Shown: one piece after another, positions 18,754 through 27,726 of the stretch
How the letters are laid out: every line of letters begins with the position of its first letter
How positions within the stretch are numbered: position 1 is the stretch's first letter
Assembly (NCBI GenBank): GCA_002841625.1
Contig: PHAG01000006.1
Location: forward strand, 186,001-250,000
Length of the DNA stretch: 64,000 bases
Direction: 5' to 3'
DNA from: Firmicutes bacterium HGW-Firmicutes-1
Lineage (GTDB): Bacteria; Bacillota; Clostridia; Lachnospirales; Vallitaleaceae
The notes under the pieces: model-generated
What the model saw: only the letters and a program-made list of their open reading frames with translations
Told to the model about the DNA's origin: nothing
Database searches by the model: none
Position numbers and translations under genes: made by a program

Positions 18754-19983
18754 ATGATTATCAACCATAATATAGCAGCGATTAATACCCATAGACAACT
18801 TACAGCAGGTTCCGCAGGTTCCTCAAAATCTATGGAAAAATTATCATCAGGTTTAAGAATTAACAGAGCTGGCGACGACGCAGCTGGACTAGCAATCAGT
18901 GAAAAAATGAGAGGTCAGATCAGAGGCTTAAATCAAGCTTCAAGAAACTCTCAAGATGGTATTTCACTTATTCAAACAGCTGAAGGTGCTTTAAATGAAA
19001 CTCACAGCATACTACAAAGAATGCGTGAATTAGCAGTTCAATCTGCAAATGATACAAATACTACTGGTGATCGTACGAATGTTCAGGATGAAGTTGATCA
19101 GTTGAATAAAGAAATTGACCGTATTGCACAAACAACTCAGTTTAATACGAAAAATTTATTAGATGGATCTATGGGTTCTGCGGTTACAACTAGTATTGCA
19201 AACATCAATACAAATACTGCTTTAGCATCTGCAACAACTGCGGCAACTACTCTTACTGGATTACTTGACCGTAATGGTAATTCATTAGGTATTGCAACAA
19301 ATGATGTTATAACAATTTCATATGTGGTAAATGGCACTACTACTACTACTAACGTTACGAATGCTTCTGATACAACAATGGTAACCGGTATAACAGCTGC
19401 TGTTGCTGGAGCTACTGCTGGATATGCTGCAGCAGGAGCAACACTAACAGCTGGAACACTTGGAACAGCTGGAGCAATCAACGGTGTTACAATTACTGTA
19501 AAAGATGCAAGTGGAAATGTTAGAGCTGGTGCAACAAATGCATTATCAAGTTTCTTTGAATCAACAGCAGCGAAAGATGCACGTGCTGATGGATCTGCTA
19601 CGTTCCAAATTGGTGCAAATACTAACCAAAGTATGAATCTTTCAATAGAAAAGATGGATACTGCTGCTTTAGGTGTAAAAGATATTAAAGTTGGAAACCA
19701 AGGTCAAGCCAATGTTGCAGTTAAAGTTCTTGATACCGCAATTACAAAAGTTTCGACTGAACGTTCAAAACTTGGTTCTGTTCAGAATCGTCTTGAACAT
19801 ACTATCAATAACTTAGGAACATCTTCTGAAAACCTTACTGCAGCTGAATCACGTGTACGTGACGTTGATATGGCTAAAGAAATGATGGAGTTCAGCAAGA
19901 ACAATATTCTTACACAAGCTGCTCAAGCAATGCTTGCTCAAGCTAATCAAGCACCACAAGGAGTTTTACAACTTCTTAGATAA
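18754..19983 (+). CDS. hag: Flagellin
   Basis: Filament protein of 409 residues. N-terminal D0/D1 (INTHRQLTAGSAGSSKSMEK; GDDAAGLAISEKMRGQIRG) and C-terminal D1/D0 (NRLEHTINNLGTSSENLTAA; APQGVLQLLR) are complete. The central domain (about residues 140-290) is rich in Thr, Ala and Ser, suitable for O-glycosylation by the Maf protein two genes downstream. I choose ATG 18754, four bases after AAGGAGGAATT; upstream in-frame codons lack a site and do not look like flagellin. It has its own sigma-D promoter and terminator. Confidence 0.95.
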   Translation: MIINHNIAAINTHRQLTAGSAGSSKSMEKLSSGLRINRAGDDAAGLAISEKMRGQIRGLNQASRNSQDGISLIQTAEGALNETHSILQRMRELAVQSANDTNTTGDRTNVQDEVDQLNKEIDRIAQTTQFNTKNLLDGSMGSAVTTSIANINTNTALASATTAATTLTGLLDRNGNSLGIATNDVITISYVVNGTTTTTNVTNASDTTMVTGITAAVAGATAGYAAAGATLTAGTLGTAGAINGVTITVKDASGNVRAGATNALSSFFESTAAKDARADGSATFQIGANTNQSMNLSIEKMDTAALGVKDIKVGNQGQANVAVKVLDTAITKVSTERSKLGSVQNRLEHTINNLGTSSENLTAAESRVRDVDMAKEMMEFSKNNILTQAAQAMLAQANQAPQGVLQLLR

Positions 19984-20007
19984 TACAACAAATTATATTG
20001 AAATATG

Positions 20008-20037
20008 GAGGTATTGGATATTCCAATACCTCTTTTT
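20008..20037 (+). terminator. Rho-independent terminator of flagellin gene
   Basis: GAGGTATTGG (20008-20017) pairs perfectly with CCAATACCTC (20023-20032), followed by TTTTT. Confidence 0.9.
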
Positions 20038-20085
20038 CGCTTATAATAATATGAAATATTATCTAATTTACCAGATTTAAAACTG

Positions 20086-20112
20086 TAATGTATTATTAGT
20101 TTTTGTCGATAT
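20086..20112 (+). promoter_or_regulatory. Candidate sigma-D promoter for the orphan gene and maf
   Basis: TAAT at 20086-20089, 15 bases, then GTCGATAT at 20105-20112, the same -10 box as at the flagellin promoter. It lies 21 bases before the small gene. Confidence 0.55.
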
Positions 20113-20132
20113 ATATTCTGAGGTGATTGTAA

Positions 20133-20351
20133 ATGAATCAATTAACTGATATAAGAGAAAGAATAATTGAAGCAGTATACGAATACAAACCAAATCTTAT
20201 TCATAGAGCAATGGTAGAATTCATTGATGTATATAGTCAACTAATTAATAATGGATACAAATTCAATACGGATACGATAAATGCTGCATTTGAAGCATAT
20301 AAAAACAATGATTTTTTGAGATTGGCTGATATATTTGAATTTGATTTATAA
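20133..20351 (+). CDS. Small acidic protein of unknown function in the flagellin locus
   Basis: 72 residues, starting MNQLTDIRERIIEAVYEY at an ATG after TGAGGTGAT. Predicted helical, mildly acidic, with aromatic residues in the second half (KNNDFLRLADIFEFDL). I do not recognise the family. It lies between the flagellin terminator and the Maf gene, 24 bases before the latter, behind a sigma-D-type box. It may be a flagellin-glycosylation accessory or export partner, but that is inference from position only. Confidence 0.7.
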   Translation: MNQLTDIRERIIEAVYEYKPNLIHRAMVEFIDVYSQLINNGYKFNTDTINAAFEAYKNNDFLRLADIFEFDL

Positions 20352-20375
20352 TTAATAAAAAGGAAGAGGAATGAT

Positions 20376-22202
20376 ATGACAAACAATATTTATAATTCAA
20401 ATATTTTATTCTTCAAGGAGCATAGTGTTATTCTATATAATACAATAACAACTGAAACTCCACTTTATCCGGACATAGATGTAAAAATTTTCAATGCTAA
20501 GGAGCTAAATTTCATTATTTCTAATAATGAAAGTAAGTGTTACTTGAATAGTTTAGATCATAAAGATAATCAGGCAAATAGGATGTTGGAACAGATAAGC
20601 GAAGATGCTGAAATACTTATTTTGTTTGGGTTTGAGACTGGATCTTCTTTGGAAAAGATTTTTATGAATCGCCCTAAGTTAGGGCATATTATTATTATTG
20701 AACCATGTCTTCAACTTTTCAAAGAGGTATTAACGAAAAGGGATATCACTGGCATTTTTAAAGCAAATAAAAGCATAAGCATTATTCTAAATCAAACAAC
20801 TGAGGAAGTAGTAAGATTAATTTCATATATTTTTCAAAACAATAGAAAAAAGAAGATTGCATTTGCCGAACATATAACATATAGGACAATTTTTGGCAAC
20901 ATGTTTGAACAAATAAAAGAGCTTACAAGAGATAATTTTATAAGTGAATCCGTTAATTTACTTACAGCTTATCATACATTGCATCTTTACTCATGCAATT
21001 TTATGAAAAATCAAAAGCATGATTTTATTTTTGCAGAAGTCCTTTTTCAGGAACTAAAAAAATTAAAATGTCCAGTAATCATTGTTTCAGCTGGTCCTTC
21101 ATTGGTTGATAATATGCATATGCTTCATGAGTTGAAAGATAAAGCATTTATTGTTGCAGTTGGTACTGCTATAAGGGTTCTTGATGTTCACGGAATTAAG
21201 CCGCACCTTCGTATTGCAATCGATGGCTTTCCCAGTGAATGTATCTTTGAAGGTATAGATACAGAAACAGTACCCCTTCTATACAGTGAAAAAGTTCACT
21301 CAGATGTATTGCCCAATTATGATGGAATGAAATATATGATGATTCTCAATGTTGATAGAATTACTCAATATTTTTATAATGACACAGGTTATAAACAAAT
21401 AACAGTAAGGTCTGGTTATTCTGTTGCAAATCTGGCGTTGGACTTGTTTGCAATGTTGGGTTACAAAAAAGTAATATTAATTGGACAGAATTTGAGCTTT
21501 AAAAAAGAGAAACAATATGCGGATGGTGCTAGTGATCATTATAAAATGGATTTAAAAGGACCAGGTATCGTGAAAGCGAGAAATATTAATAATGAAGAGA
21601 TTCTTACTTCCCTACAATTTTTGAGCATGAGAAATTTGTTTGAAAAGATTATACAACAATTTCCTGAAACAACAGTTATCAATGCTACGGAAGGTGGACT
21701 TCCAATTAAAGGAACAATAAATATGACACTTGAACAGGCAGTAGCAGATCTAGAAGTAGAACCTATGCTGACTAACATTCATGAGGTCGTGTTAAGTAAA
21801 AATGTAGGCAGAAGTGGCATGCTTCCTAAGATTCGCGAGAATTATAAAAAATTTGTTGATGAAATTGAAAGCCTTTTGTTAATCAACAATAGAAGAGTCG
21901 ATTATCTTAAGAAATACTCAGGGTACGAAAATATTAGTAATGCAAATTCAAAAAAGCTGAGCGAATTTGAAAGTAAGGTAAAAGAATTTTATGGCGAGTT
22001 TAATAAAATTGATGTATATAAATATGTAATATATCCTAGCCTAGAGCATATCGTAACAAGTTTAAAAGACACCTATGCGTATTATGGAGAAGAAACAAAC
22101 ATGAAAATTCAATCGATCTATAAGGGTGTTCTTGCGGAAGCTACAGAGGTTCAACGCTTTGCCCTTCTTCTTAAAGAACTAAGGGGAGAACTTGATTATT
22201 AA
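20376..22202 (+). CDS. maf: Maf-type flagellin glycosyltransferase (motility accessory factor)
   Basis: Protein of 608 residues with the Maf/DUF115 core (CPVIIVSAGPSLVDN near residue 230; HLRIAIDGFPSE near 280; GYSVANLALDLFAMLGYKKVILIGQNLSF near 350, of which the last half resembles MptE-type sugar-nucleotide folds). Maf proteins transfer pseudaminic or legionaminic acid onto Ser/Thr of flagellin in the cytoplasm before export. Here it stands between the flagellins and a complete nonulosonic-acid locus. The C-terminal 150 residues are helical and probably recognise flagellin. Confidence 0.88.
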   Translation: MTNNIYNSNILFFKEHSVILYNTITTETPLYPDIDVKIFNAKELNFIISNNESKCYLNSLDHKDNQANRMLEQISEDAEILILFGFETGSSLEKIFMNRPKLGHIIIIEPCLQLFKEVLTKRDITGIFKANKSISIILNQTTEEVVRLISYIFQNNRKKKIAFAEHITYRTIFGNMFEQIKELTRDNFISESVNLLTAYHTLHLYSCNFMKNQKHDFIFAEVLFQELKKLKCPVIIVSAGPSLVDNMHMLHELKDKAFIVAVGTAIRVLDVHGIKPHLRIAIDGFPSECIFEGIDTETVPLLYSEKVHSDVLPNYDGMKYMMILNVDRITQYFYNDTGYKQITVRSGYSVANLALDLFAMLGYKKVILIGQNLSFKKEKQYADGASDHYKMDLKGPGIVKARNINNEEILTSLQFLSMRNLFEKIIQQFPETTVINATEGGLPIKGTINMTLEQAVADLEVEPMLTNIHEVVLSKNVGRSGMLPKIRENYKKFVDEIESLLLINNRRVDYLKKYSGYENISNANSKKLSEFESKVKEFYGEFNKIDVYKYVIYPSLEHIVTSLKDTYAYYGEETNMKIQSIYKGVLAEATEVQRFALLLKELRGELDY

Positions 22203-22226
22203 TAATTTATAGGGGAGGTAACAACT

Positions 22227-23243
22227 TTGTTTGAGAATCAATCTATACTTATAATCGGCGGAACAGGTACTATCGGTCGACAAATTTGCAAATTCATATT
22301 ATCATATAACCCGAAAGTTGTGAGAATTCTTAGTAGGGATGAATTCAAACAATTTGAGCTTGAGCAGGAGCTAGCTGAATACAACAGCAAGCTTCGATTC
22401 CTAATAGGTGATGTCAGAGATGTTAGTCGATTGAATAGGGCTATGAATGATATTGATATTGTATTCGACTTGGCTGCCATGAAACATGTACCTGCTTGTG
22501 AATACAACCCTTTTGAAGCAGTACGAACGAATGTGATCGGCACAGAAAATGTAATTAATACGGCTATGGCGAACAATGTAAAAAAAGTTGTTTTTACGAG
22601 CACAGACAAGGCTATTGGACCCACTAACGTTATGGGTGCGACAAAGCTTTTGGCTGAACGCTTGATCATTTCCGCTAATTTTACCCAGGGAATGGGTGGC
22701 ACGATGTTTTCGGTTGTCAGATTTGGTAATGTTATGGGTTCAAGAGGCTCAGTTATTCCGTTTTTTAGAAAACAAATTTTAAAAGATAGAAAAGTTTCAA
22801 TTACTGTTCCAGAAATGACGAGATACATGATGAGTATTTCACAAGCAGCAGAATTAACCATCAAGGCTGCTGAACTAGCTACTGGTGGTGAAGTATTTGT
22901 TTTGAAAATGCCAACTATTAAACTAATCGATTTGGTGGATGTTGTTATTGAACGTATTTGTCGGGAGGAAAATATTAATCCTAAAGATATAATGAAAGAG
23001 GTTATCGGCCTCAGAGCTGGAGAAAAAATGTATGAGGAACTTATGACGGAAGAAGAATCTCAACGAGCATTTGAATTAGATGAAATGTATGTGATCAAGC
23101 CGGAGTTGTTTTTGAGTCAAGATTTAGAAAAAGCTGAACAACAAGATGCAATGATTAACGTGATATCATCTATGAGTGAAACGGTACTTACAAAGTCAGA
23201 AATTCATACATTCCTTGATGAAAATTATTTTGAAAGCAGGTGA
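22227..23243 (+). CDS. UDP-GlcNAc 4,6-dehydratase-family SDR (PseB/Pal-like)
   Basis: Short-chain dehydrogenase of 338 residues in the PseB/FlaA1/CapD family. The NAD(P) motif is GGTGTIG near residue 11, followed by LSRDEFKQFELEQEL, AAMKHVPACEYNPFEA and TSTDKA. It starts the nonulosonic acid pathway from UDP-GlcNAc. In the catalytic segment NVMGATK a Met stands where PseB has Tyr (NLYGATK), as in PglF/WbpM-like enzymes, so it may not be a classical inverting PseB. A second SDR at 32623-33573 may share the work. It starts with TTG after GGGGAGGTAA. Confidence 0.8.
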   Translation: MFENQSILIIGGTGTIGRQICKFILSYNPKVVRILSRDEFKQFELEQELAEYNSKLRFLIGDVRDVSRLNRAMNDIDIVFDLAAMKHVPACEYNPFEAVRTNVIGTENVINTAMANNVKKVVFTSTDKAIGPTNVMGATKLLAERLIISANFTQGMGGTMFSVVRFGNVMGSRGSVIPFFRKQILKDRKVSITVPEMTRYMMSISQAAELTIKAAELATGGEVFVLKMPTIKLIDLVDVVIERICREENINPKDIMKEVIGLRAGEKMYEELMTEEESQRAFELDEMYVIKPELFLSQDLEKAEQQDAMINVISSMSETVLTKSEIHTFLDENYFESR

Positions 23244-23247
23244 TTCC

Positions 23248-23883
23248 ATGTCATATCAAACAAAGCAGGAAGAGTTCTGGGCTGGTGAATTTGGAGATCA
23301 GTATATAAACCGAAACCAACAGGAGAGAATTCTAGCAAGTAGTATAGCTTTATTTAGCGAGATCTTGAAGAAAACCAGCAATATTTCTTCGGTAATTGAG
23401 TTTGGAGCAAATATAGGAGTCAATCTGGATGCAATAAAGCTACTGCTGCCAGATGCAGAATTTGCAGCAATTGAAATCAACCAGACAGCAGCAGATTATT
23501 TGAGAGAAAAACAATGGGTGAAAGTATTTCAAGAATCCATTCTTACATGTCCACAAACTTCCCTGTATGATATAGTCGTCATTAGAGGAGTCTTGATTCA
23601 TATTAATCCAGATGTACTTGATGGTGTCTATCAGAAGCTTTATGATTTTAGTCAAAAATATATCCTTATTGCTGAATATTATAATCCATCTCCAGTTGCA
23701 ATTGAATACAGAGGCCATCAGGATCGACTTTTTAAACGAGATTTTGCAGGTGATATGTTGGACAAGTTCCCGGATTTGAAGCTCTTAGATTATGGATTTG
23801 TTTATCGACGCGATCCTAATTTCCCACAAGATGACATTACTTGGTTCTTGTTAGAAAAAAACAATAAAAAGACGGAGGCATAG
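23248..23883 (+). CDS. Pseudaminic acid biosynthesis-associated methylase
   Basis: SAM-dependent methyltransferase of 211 residues. It starts MSYQTKQEEFWAGEFGDQY and has the SAM-binding motif VIEFGANIGVNLDAI near residue 50, then VVIRGVLIHINPD. The sequence matches the small methylase family found almost only in pseudaminic-acid loci. It probably methylates the sugar or its N-acyl group. ATG 23248 follows CAGGTGAT, four bases after the previous stop; an upstream in-frame start overlaps the previous gene. Confidence 0.85.
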   Translation: MSYQTKQEEFWAGEFGDQYINRNQQERILASSIALFSEILKKTSNISSVIEFGANIGVNLDAIKLLLPDAEFAAIEINQTAADYLREKQWVKVFQESILTCPQTSLYDIVVIRGVLIHINPDVLDGVYQKLYDFSQKYILIAEYYNPSPVAIEYRGHQDRLFKRDFAGDMLDKFPDLKLLDYGFVYRRDPNFPQDDITWFLLEKNNKKTEA

Positions 23884-23885
23884 AG

Positions 23886-25037
23886 ATGATTCATTACTGT
23901 AAAAAATGTGTAATGCCTGACACGAGGCCAAACCTTGCGCTTGACAGTGAGGGAGTTTGCAATGCATGCCGTAGTTATGAGAAGCGTACAGAAATCGATT
24001 GGGATAAAAGAAAACAGGAGCTTTTAATCATTTTAGACAAATATCGCTCAAAGGATGGTTCGAATTGGGACTGTATTATTCCAGTGAGCGGCGGAAAGGA
24101 TAGTACTTACCAAGTCATTAGAATGCTGCAACTCGGTATGAACCCTCTCTGTGTCACTGCGACAACATGTGATTTGTCTGATATAGGAAGACAGAATATT
24201 ACGAACCTTCAAAATATGGGGGTAGACTATATTGAAATTACCTCAAATAGGAAGATACGCGCTAAATTAAATAGAATTGGATTAACTCAAGTTGGAGATA
24301 TCTCATGGCCTGAACATGCAGGTATATTTACAATACCAATTAATGCAGCAGTTCAGTATAATGTTCCACTTCTTATATGGGGAGAAAACTCTCAAAATGA
24401 ATTTGGGGGACCAGCAGCAGAAAGCGAACATAATGTACTTGACAGAAGATGGCTTGAGGAGTTTGGCGGTTTACTGGGTCTTCGTGTAACTGATTTAATT
24501 GGTACAGAAGGCATTGAGAAAAAGCATATCATCCCTTTTACATATCCGTCTGATGAAGAACTGAAACGTGTTGGTGTAACGGGTATCTTCTTAGGGCATT
24601 ACCTTCCTTGGGATGGTTATTCAAATGCATTACTTTCAGAGGCACATGGATTTAAGGCATTTGAGAAAACTGTTGAAGGTTCTATCGTAAACTATGAAAA
24701 TGTTGACAATCATCAAACAGGTATTCATGATTATTTCAAATTTCTGAAATTTGGTTTTGGACGAGCTACCGATATTGCATCTCTGCATGCAAGAAGAGGT
24801 AGAATTCTACGTGAAGATGCTATTGAGCTTGTTAAAATGCATGACGGTAAATTTCCTTGGACATACCTAGGGAAACCATTAGAGAAAATTTTAGAGCCAC
24901 TAGATATGAGTGTAGATGAATTTATTAAAGTGTGTGATCGTTTTACAAATAAGAAAATTTTTAAATTAGATGCTAGAGGGAATTTGATTAAAGATAGTGC
25001 GGGAAATCTGCAAAAGTTAAATGATGATAATATATAA
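23886..25037 (+). CDS. pseA: N-acetyl sugar amidotransferase (WbpG/PseA family)
   Basis: ATP-dependent PP-loop enzyme of 383 residues. It begins with a cysteine pair (YCKKCVMPDTRP, then CNAC) that probably binds zinc, followed by the PP-loop SGGKDS at residues 68-73. Family members convert an N-acetyl group of a sugar to acetamidino, as in 5-acetamidino-pseudaminic acid or ManNAc3NAmA. Ammonia is delivered by HisH/HisF-like partners, which are the next two genes. It follows the methylase by two bases. Confidence 0.88.
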   Translation: MIHYCKKCVMPDTRPNLALDSEGVCNACRSYEKRTEIDWDKRKQELLIILDKYRSKDGSNWDCIIPVSGGKDSTYQVIRMLQLGMNPLCVTATTCDLSDIGRQNITNLQNMGVDYIEITSNRKIRAKLNRIGLTQVGDISWPEHAGIFTIPINAAVQYNVPLLIWGENSQNEFGGPAAESEHNVLDRRWLEEFGGLLGLRVTDLIGTEGIEKKHIIPFTYPSDEELKRVGVTGIFLGHYLPWDGYSNALLSEAHGFKAFEKTVEGSIVNYENVDNHQTGIHDYFKFLKFGFGRATDIASLHARRGRILREDAIELVKMHDGKFPWTYLGKPLEKILEPLDMSVDEFIKVCDRFTNKKIFKLDARGNLIKDSAGNLQKLNDDNI

Positions 25038-25054
25038 AGTTGGTGACAGTATAT

Positions 25055-25666
25055 ATGAAAGTGGCAATTATCGATTATGGAATGTGCAACCTATTATCAG
25101 TAAAAAGAGCTTTTGAAGAGTGTGGTGCAGATTCTTTTATTACAACTCAACCTTCAGAACTAGATGAGGCAACTCACATCGTACTACCAGGAGTGGGTGC
25201 CTTTCCGGATGCTATGAAAATGCTTACAATAAATGGGTGGGTACCGGAAATTCAAAAAAATGCTAATTTAGGTATACCTATTTTGGGAATCTGCCTTGGC
25301 ATGCAGCTTCTAGCTGAGTGGGGTGAAGAAGGTGAACGAACAAAAGGACTTGGATTGATCCAAGGAGAGGTGATTCGTTTTGACAAGTCCTATCAAGATC
25401 GAATTCCCCATGTAGGCTGGAATGAGTTGCACCAGAAGCAGCCTCATCCTCTTTTTGAAGGATTACCAGATAAAGCAGACTTTTACTTCGTTCATAGCTA
25501 TCATTTTAGAGTGGAAAATCATATGGACGTACTGGGAACCACTCCGTATTGTGGAGGATTTGTTTCTGTTGTAAACAGACAAAATATATTTGGCGCACAG
25601 TTTCATCCGGAAAAAAGTCAGAGAATGGGCTTTAAATTAATCAAAAACTTTTTGAATTATTGTTAA
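25055..25666 (+). CDS. HisH-like glutamine amidotransferase for sugar amidination
   Basis: Class I glutaminase of 203 residues with an intact triad: C80 in GICLGMQL, H184 and E186 in FHPEK. It resembles HisH, but no other histidine gene is near and it is paired with the WbpG/PseA-type enzyme. It therefore probably supplies ammonia for acetamidino formation (like WbpH/PtmF-type partners). I use ATG 25055, eight bases after GGTGA; five in-frame codons upstream start with a weak ATG at 25040. Confidence 0.87.
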   Translation: MKVAIIDYGMCNLLSVKRAFEECGADSFITTQPSELDEATHIVLPGVGAFPDAMKMLTINGWVPEIQKNANLGIPILGICLGMQLLAEWGEEGERTKGLGLIQGEVIRFDKSYQDRIPHVGWNELHQKQPHPLFEGLPDKADFYFVHSYHFRVENHMDVLGTTPYCGGFVSVVNRQNIFGAQFHPEKSQRMGFKLIKNFLNYC

Positions 25667-25675
25667 AGGAGAAAT

Positions 25676-26449
25676 ATGCTAAAAGTAAGAGTGATACCTA
25701 CTTTACTTTGGAAAGACGTAGGACTTGTTAAGGGAAAGTCATTTGATAGCTGGAGGCGAGTTGACACCGTTTTGCCTGCAATCAAAGTATATAATCTTCG
25801 TGAGGTTGATGAAATAATTCTTATGGATATTTCTGCTACGAAAGATGGTAGAGAACCTGACTACGATTCTATTTCTGATTTTTCCAGTGAATGTTTTGTT
25901 CCAATGACAGTTGGTGGAGGCGTTTCAGATATAGAACATATTAAAAATTTACTACGAGCAGGGGCGGATAAGATTGCAATCAATAGTGCAGCTTACAGGG
26001 ATCCTGATTTGGTAAACAGAGCCTCGGAAAGATTTGGTTCCCAATGCGTTGTTGTTAGCATTGATTGTAAAAAGACTTCTGATGGTTCTTACAGTTGTTA
26101 TTCAGAGTGTGGAACGCGCCTGGAGGAAGTGAACGTTACAGAATGGGCGAAGGAAATGGAATCTAGGGGTGCTGGAGAGTTATTGATTACATCTATTGAA
26201 AATGATGGTACTATGCAGGGATATGATATAGAACTTATTCAAAAAGTTGCTAAGGCCGTTAACATTCCGGTTATTGCATCTGGAGGGGTAGGAAATTATC
26301 AGCACTTTGTTGATGCTATTGTCCTAGGACATGCATCGGCTGTTGCTGCAGCAAGTATTTTTCATTTCACCGAACAAACACCACTTGAGGCTAAGAAATA
26401 TATGGCTAAAAATGGAATACCCGTAAGAAATATAAACACAATGATATAA
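25676..26449 (+). CDS. HisF-like ammonia-channel partner
   Basis: TIM-barrel protein of 257 residues homologous to HisF. The start VRVIPTLLWKDVGLVKG aligns with the HisF opening, but the catalytic Asp11 of imidazole glycerol phosphate synthase is replaced by Leu11; the second Asp is kept (VSIDCKK). This loss fits a role as ammonia conduit rather than cyclase. It follows the HisH-like gene with nine bases between, and the pair belongs to the amidotransferase. ATG follows AAAGGAGAA. Confidence 0.85.
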   Translation: MLKVRVIPTLLWKDVGLVKGKSFDSWRRVDTVLPAIKVYNLREVDEIILMDISATKDGREPDYDSISDFSSECFVPMTVGGGVSDIEHIKNLLRAGADKIAINSAAYRDPDLVNRASERFGSQCVVVSIDCKKTSDGSYSCYSECGTRLEEVNVTEWAKEMESRGAGELLITSIENDGTMQGYDIELIQKVAKAVNIPVIASGGVGNYQHFVDAIVLGHASAVAAASIFHFTEQTPLEAKKYMAKNGIPVRNINTMI

Positions 26450-26474
26450 ATAACTTCAAAGAGAGAGGTTTTAT

Positions 26475-27209
26475 ATGAAAACTGGGATAATTGTTCAAGC
26501 AAGAATGGGTTCAACAAGGTTACCTAGAAAAGTTTTGATGAATTTAGAAGGACAACCGATGTTAGTTCGCGTTTTAGAAAGATTGAAGCAGGTTATTGGT
26601 ATTGATGAAATAATTGTTGCCACAACAACGAACGAGATGGATGATGCAGTTGAGCTAGTTGCTCGTACTCAAAATGTGATAGTTTATCGTGGCAGTGAGG
26701 AAGATGTTTTGTCACGATATTATGAAGCCGCTAAAAAAGAGAATCTTGATATAGTTATACGTGTTACAGGAGATTGTCCGCTGATTGATCCACTAGTTAT
26801 CACAGAAATACTTGAGTTTTTTAAGACGAATGAGTACGATATTGTATCAAATGCAACGGTAGATCCTCAATTTAGAACTTATCCAAGAGGACTTGACACT
26901 GAAATCTTTTCATTTAAAGCACTTGAAGGTGCAAATATAAAGGCTGTAGAGAAAAGCCATCGAGAACATGTAACAATATATATATATGAAAATACAGAAC
27001 ATAAATACTTCTATAAACAGCAACAAGATAATTCGCAATTTCGATGGACAGTTGACACAATTGAAGATTTTGAATTTGTTGAGAATATATATAAAAGATT
27101 ATATCATGGCGATAATCGTTTTTATCAAAAGGAAATTCTTGAACTGATACAAAATGAACCAGAGCTATTAAAAATAAACGAAATGATAAGGCAAAAGGAA
27201 GTTCACTAA
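26475..27209 (+). CDS. pseF: CMP-sugar cytidylyltransferase-like (PseF/SpsF family)
   Basis: Nucleotidyltransferase of 244 residues. It starts GIIVQARMGSTRLPRKVL, the glycine-rich nucleotide site of the SpsF/KdsB group, and has VTGDCPLIDP near residue 98, a metal-binding segment. In pseudaminic acid loci this SpsF-like protein is the usual candidate for PseF, which activates the finished sugar as the CMP derivative for Maf. No other cytidylyltransferase is present in the locus. The ribosome site GAGAGAGG precedes the ATG. Confidence 0.78.
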   Translation: MKTGIIVQARMGSTRLPRKVLMNLEGQPMLVRVLERLKQVIGIDEIIVATTTNEMDDAVELVARTQNVIVYRGSEEDVLSRYYEAAKKENLDIVIRVTGDCPLIDPLVITEILEFFKTNEYDIVSNATVDPQFRTYPRGLDTEIFSFKALEGANIKAVEKSHREHVTIYIYENTEHKYFYKQQQDNSQFRWTVDTIEDFEFVENIYKRLYHGDNRFYQKEILELIQNEPELLKINEMIRQKEVH

Positions 27210-27241
27210 ATAATATATAAATTTGAAAAATAGGTGACTTT

Positions 27242-27712
27242 ATGAAGTTGGAATTTAAAAAAGCGCATACGAATCAAGATTGTCTCCTGTTATATAAATG
27301 GGTAAATGATCCACTAACTCGAAAGAACGCTTTTAACACAGAATTCATTTCCTTCGAGGAACATAATAAGTGGTTTCGTTCAAAAATGAATGATCCGAAT
27401 ACTGTTATTTATATTTGTGTTGAAAAAGAAGAAATGAAAGTACAGATTGGACAAGTAAGACTTGATTTCACAAATCATGTTGGAATAATTGACTATTATG
27501 TTGATTCGCAATTCAGAGGAAAAGGGTTTGGATCTGAAATGTTGAAGTTGTTACCGGATCAACTCATAAAAGACGAATTTGTGTTCAGCGAATTAATTGG
27601 TAAGGTTAAGAATAGTAATGTGGCTTCTGAAAAAGCTTTCCTTAAAGCAGGTTATCAATTAGAGATAACAAATGGATGGAAGGAATTCAAATGGTTAAAT
27701 CAGGATAGATAA
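27242..27712 (+). CDS. pseH: GNAT N-acetyltransferase, PseH-like
   Basis: Acetyltransferase of 156 residues. The acetyl-CoA loop FRGKGFGSEML lies near residue 96 and the C-terminal part has NSNVASEKAFLKAGY. It fits PseH, which acetylates the 4-amino group of the UDP-altrosamine intermediate between PseC and PseG. It follows pseF and precedes pseI in the same operon. Confidence 0.8.
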   Translation: MKLEFKKAHTNQDCLLLYKWVNDPLTRKNAFNTEFISFEEHNKWFRSKMNDPNTVIYICVEKEEMKVQIGQVRLDFTNHVGIIDYYVDSQFRGKGFGSEMLKLLPDQLIKDEFVFSELIGKVKNSNVASEKAFLKAGYQLEITNGWKEFKWLNQDR

Positions 27713-27726
27713 AAGGAGGAGTTTTT

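Noticed and set aside
25055-26449. HisH and HisF as part of a histidine operon
   Set aside because: No other his genes are near, HisF lacks Asp11, and they follow a WbpG/PseA-type amidotransferase.
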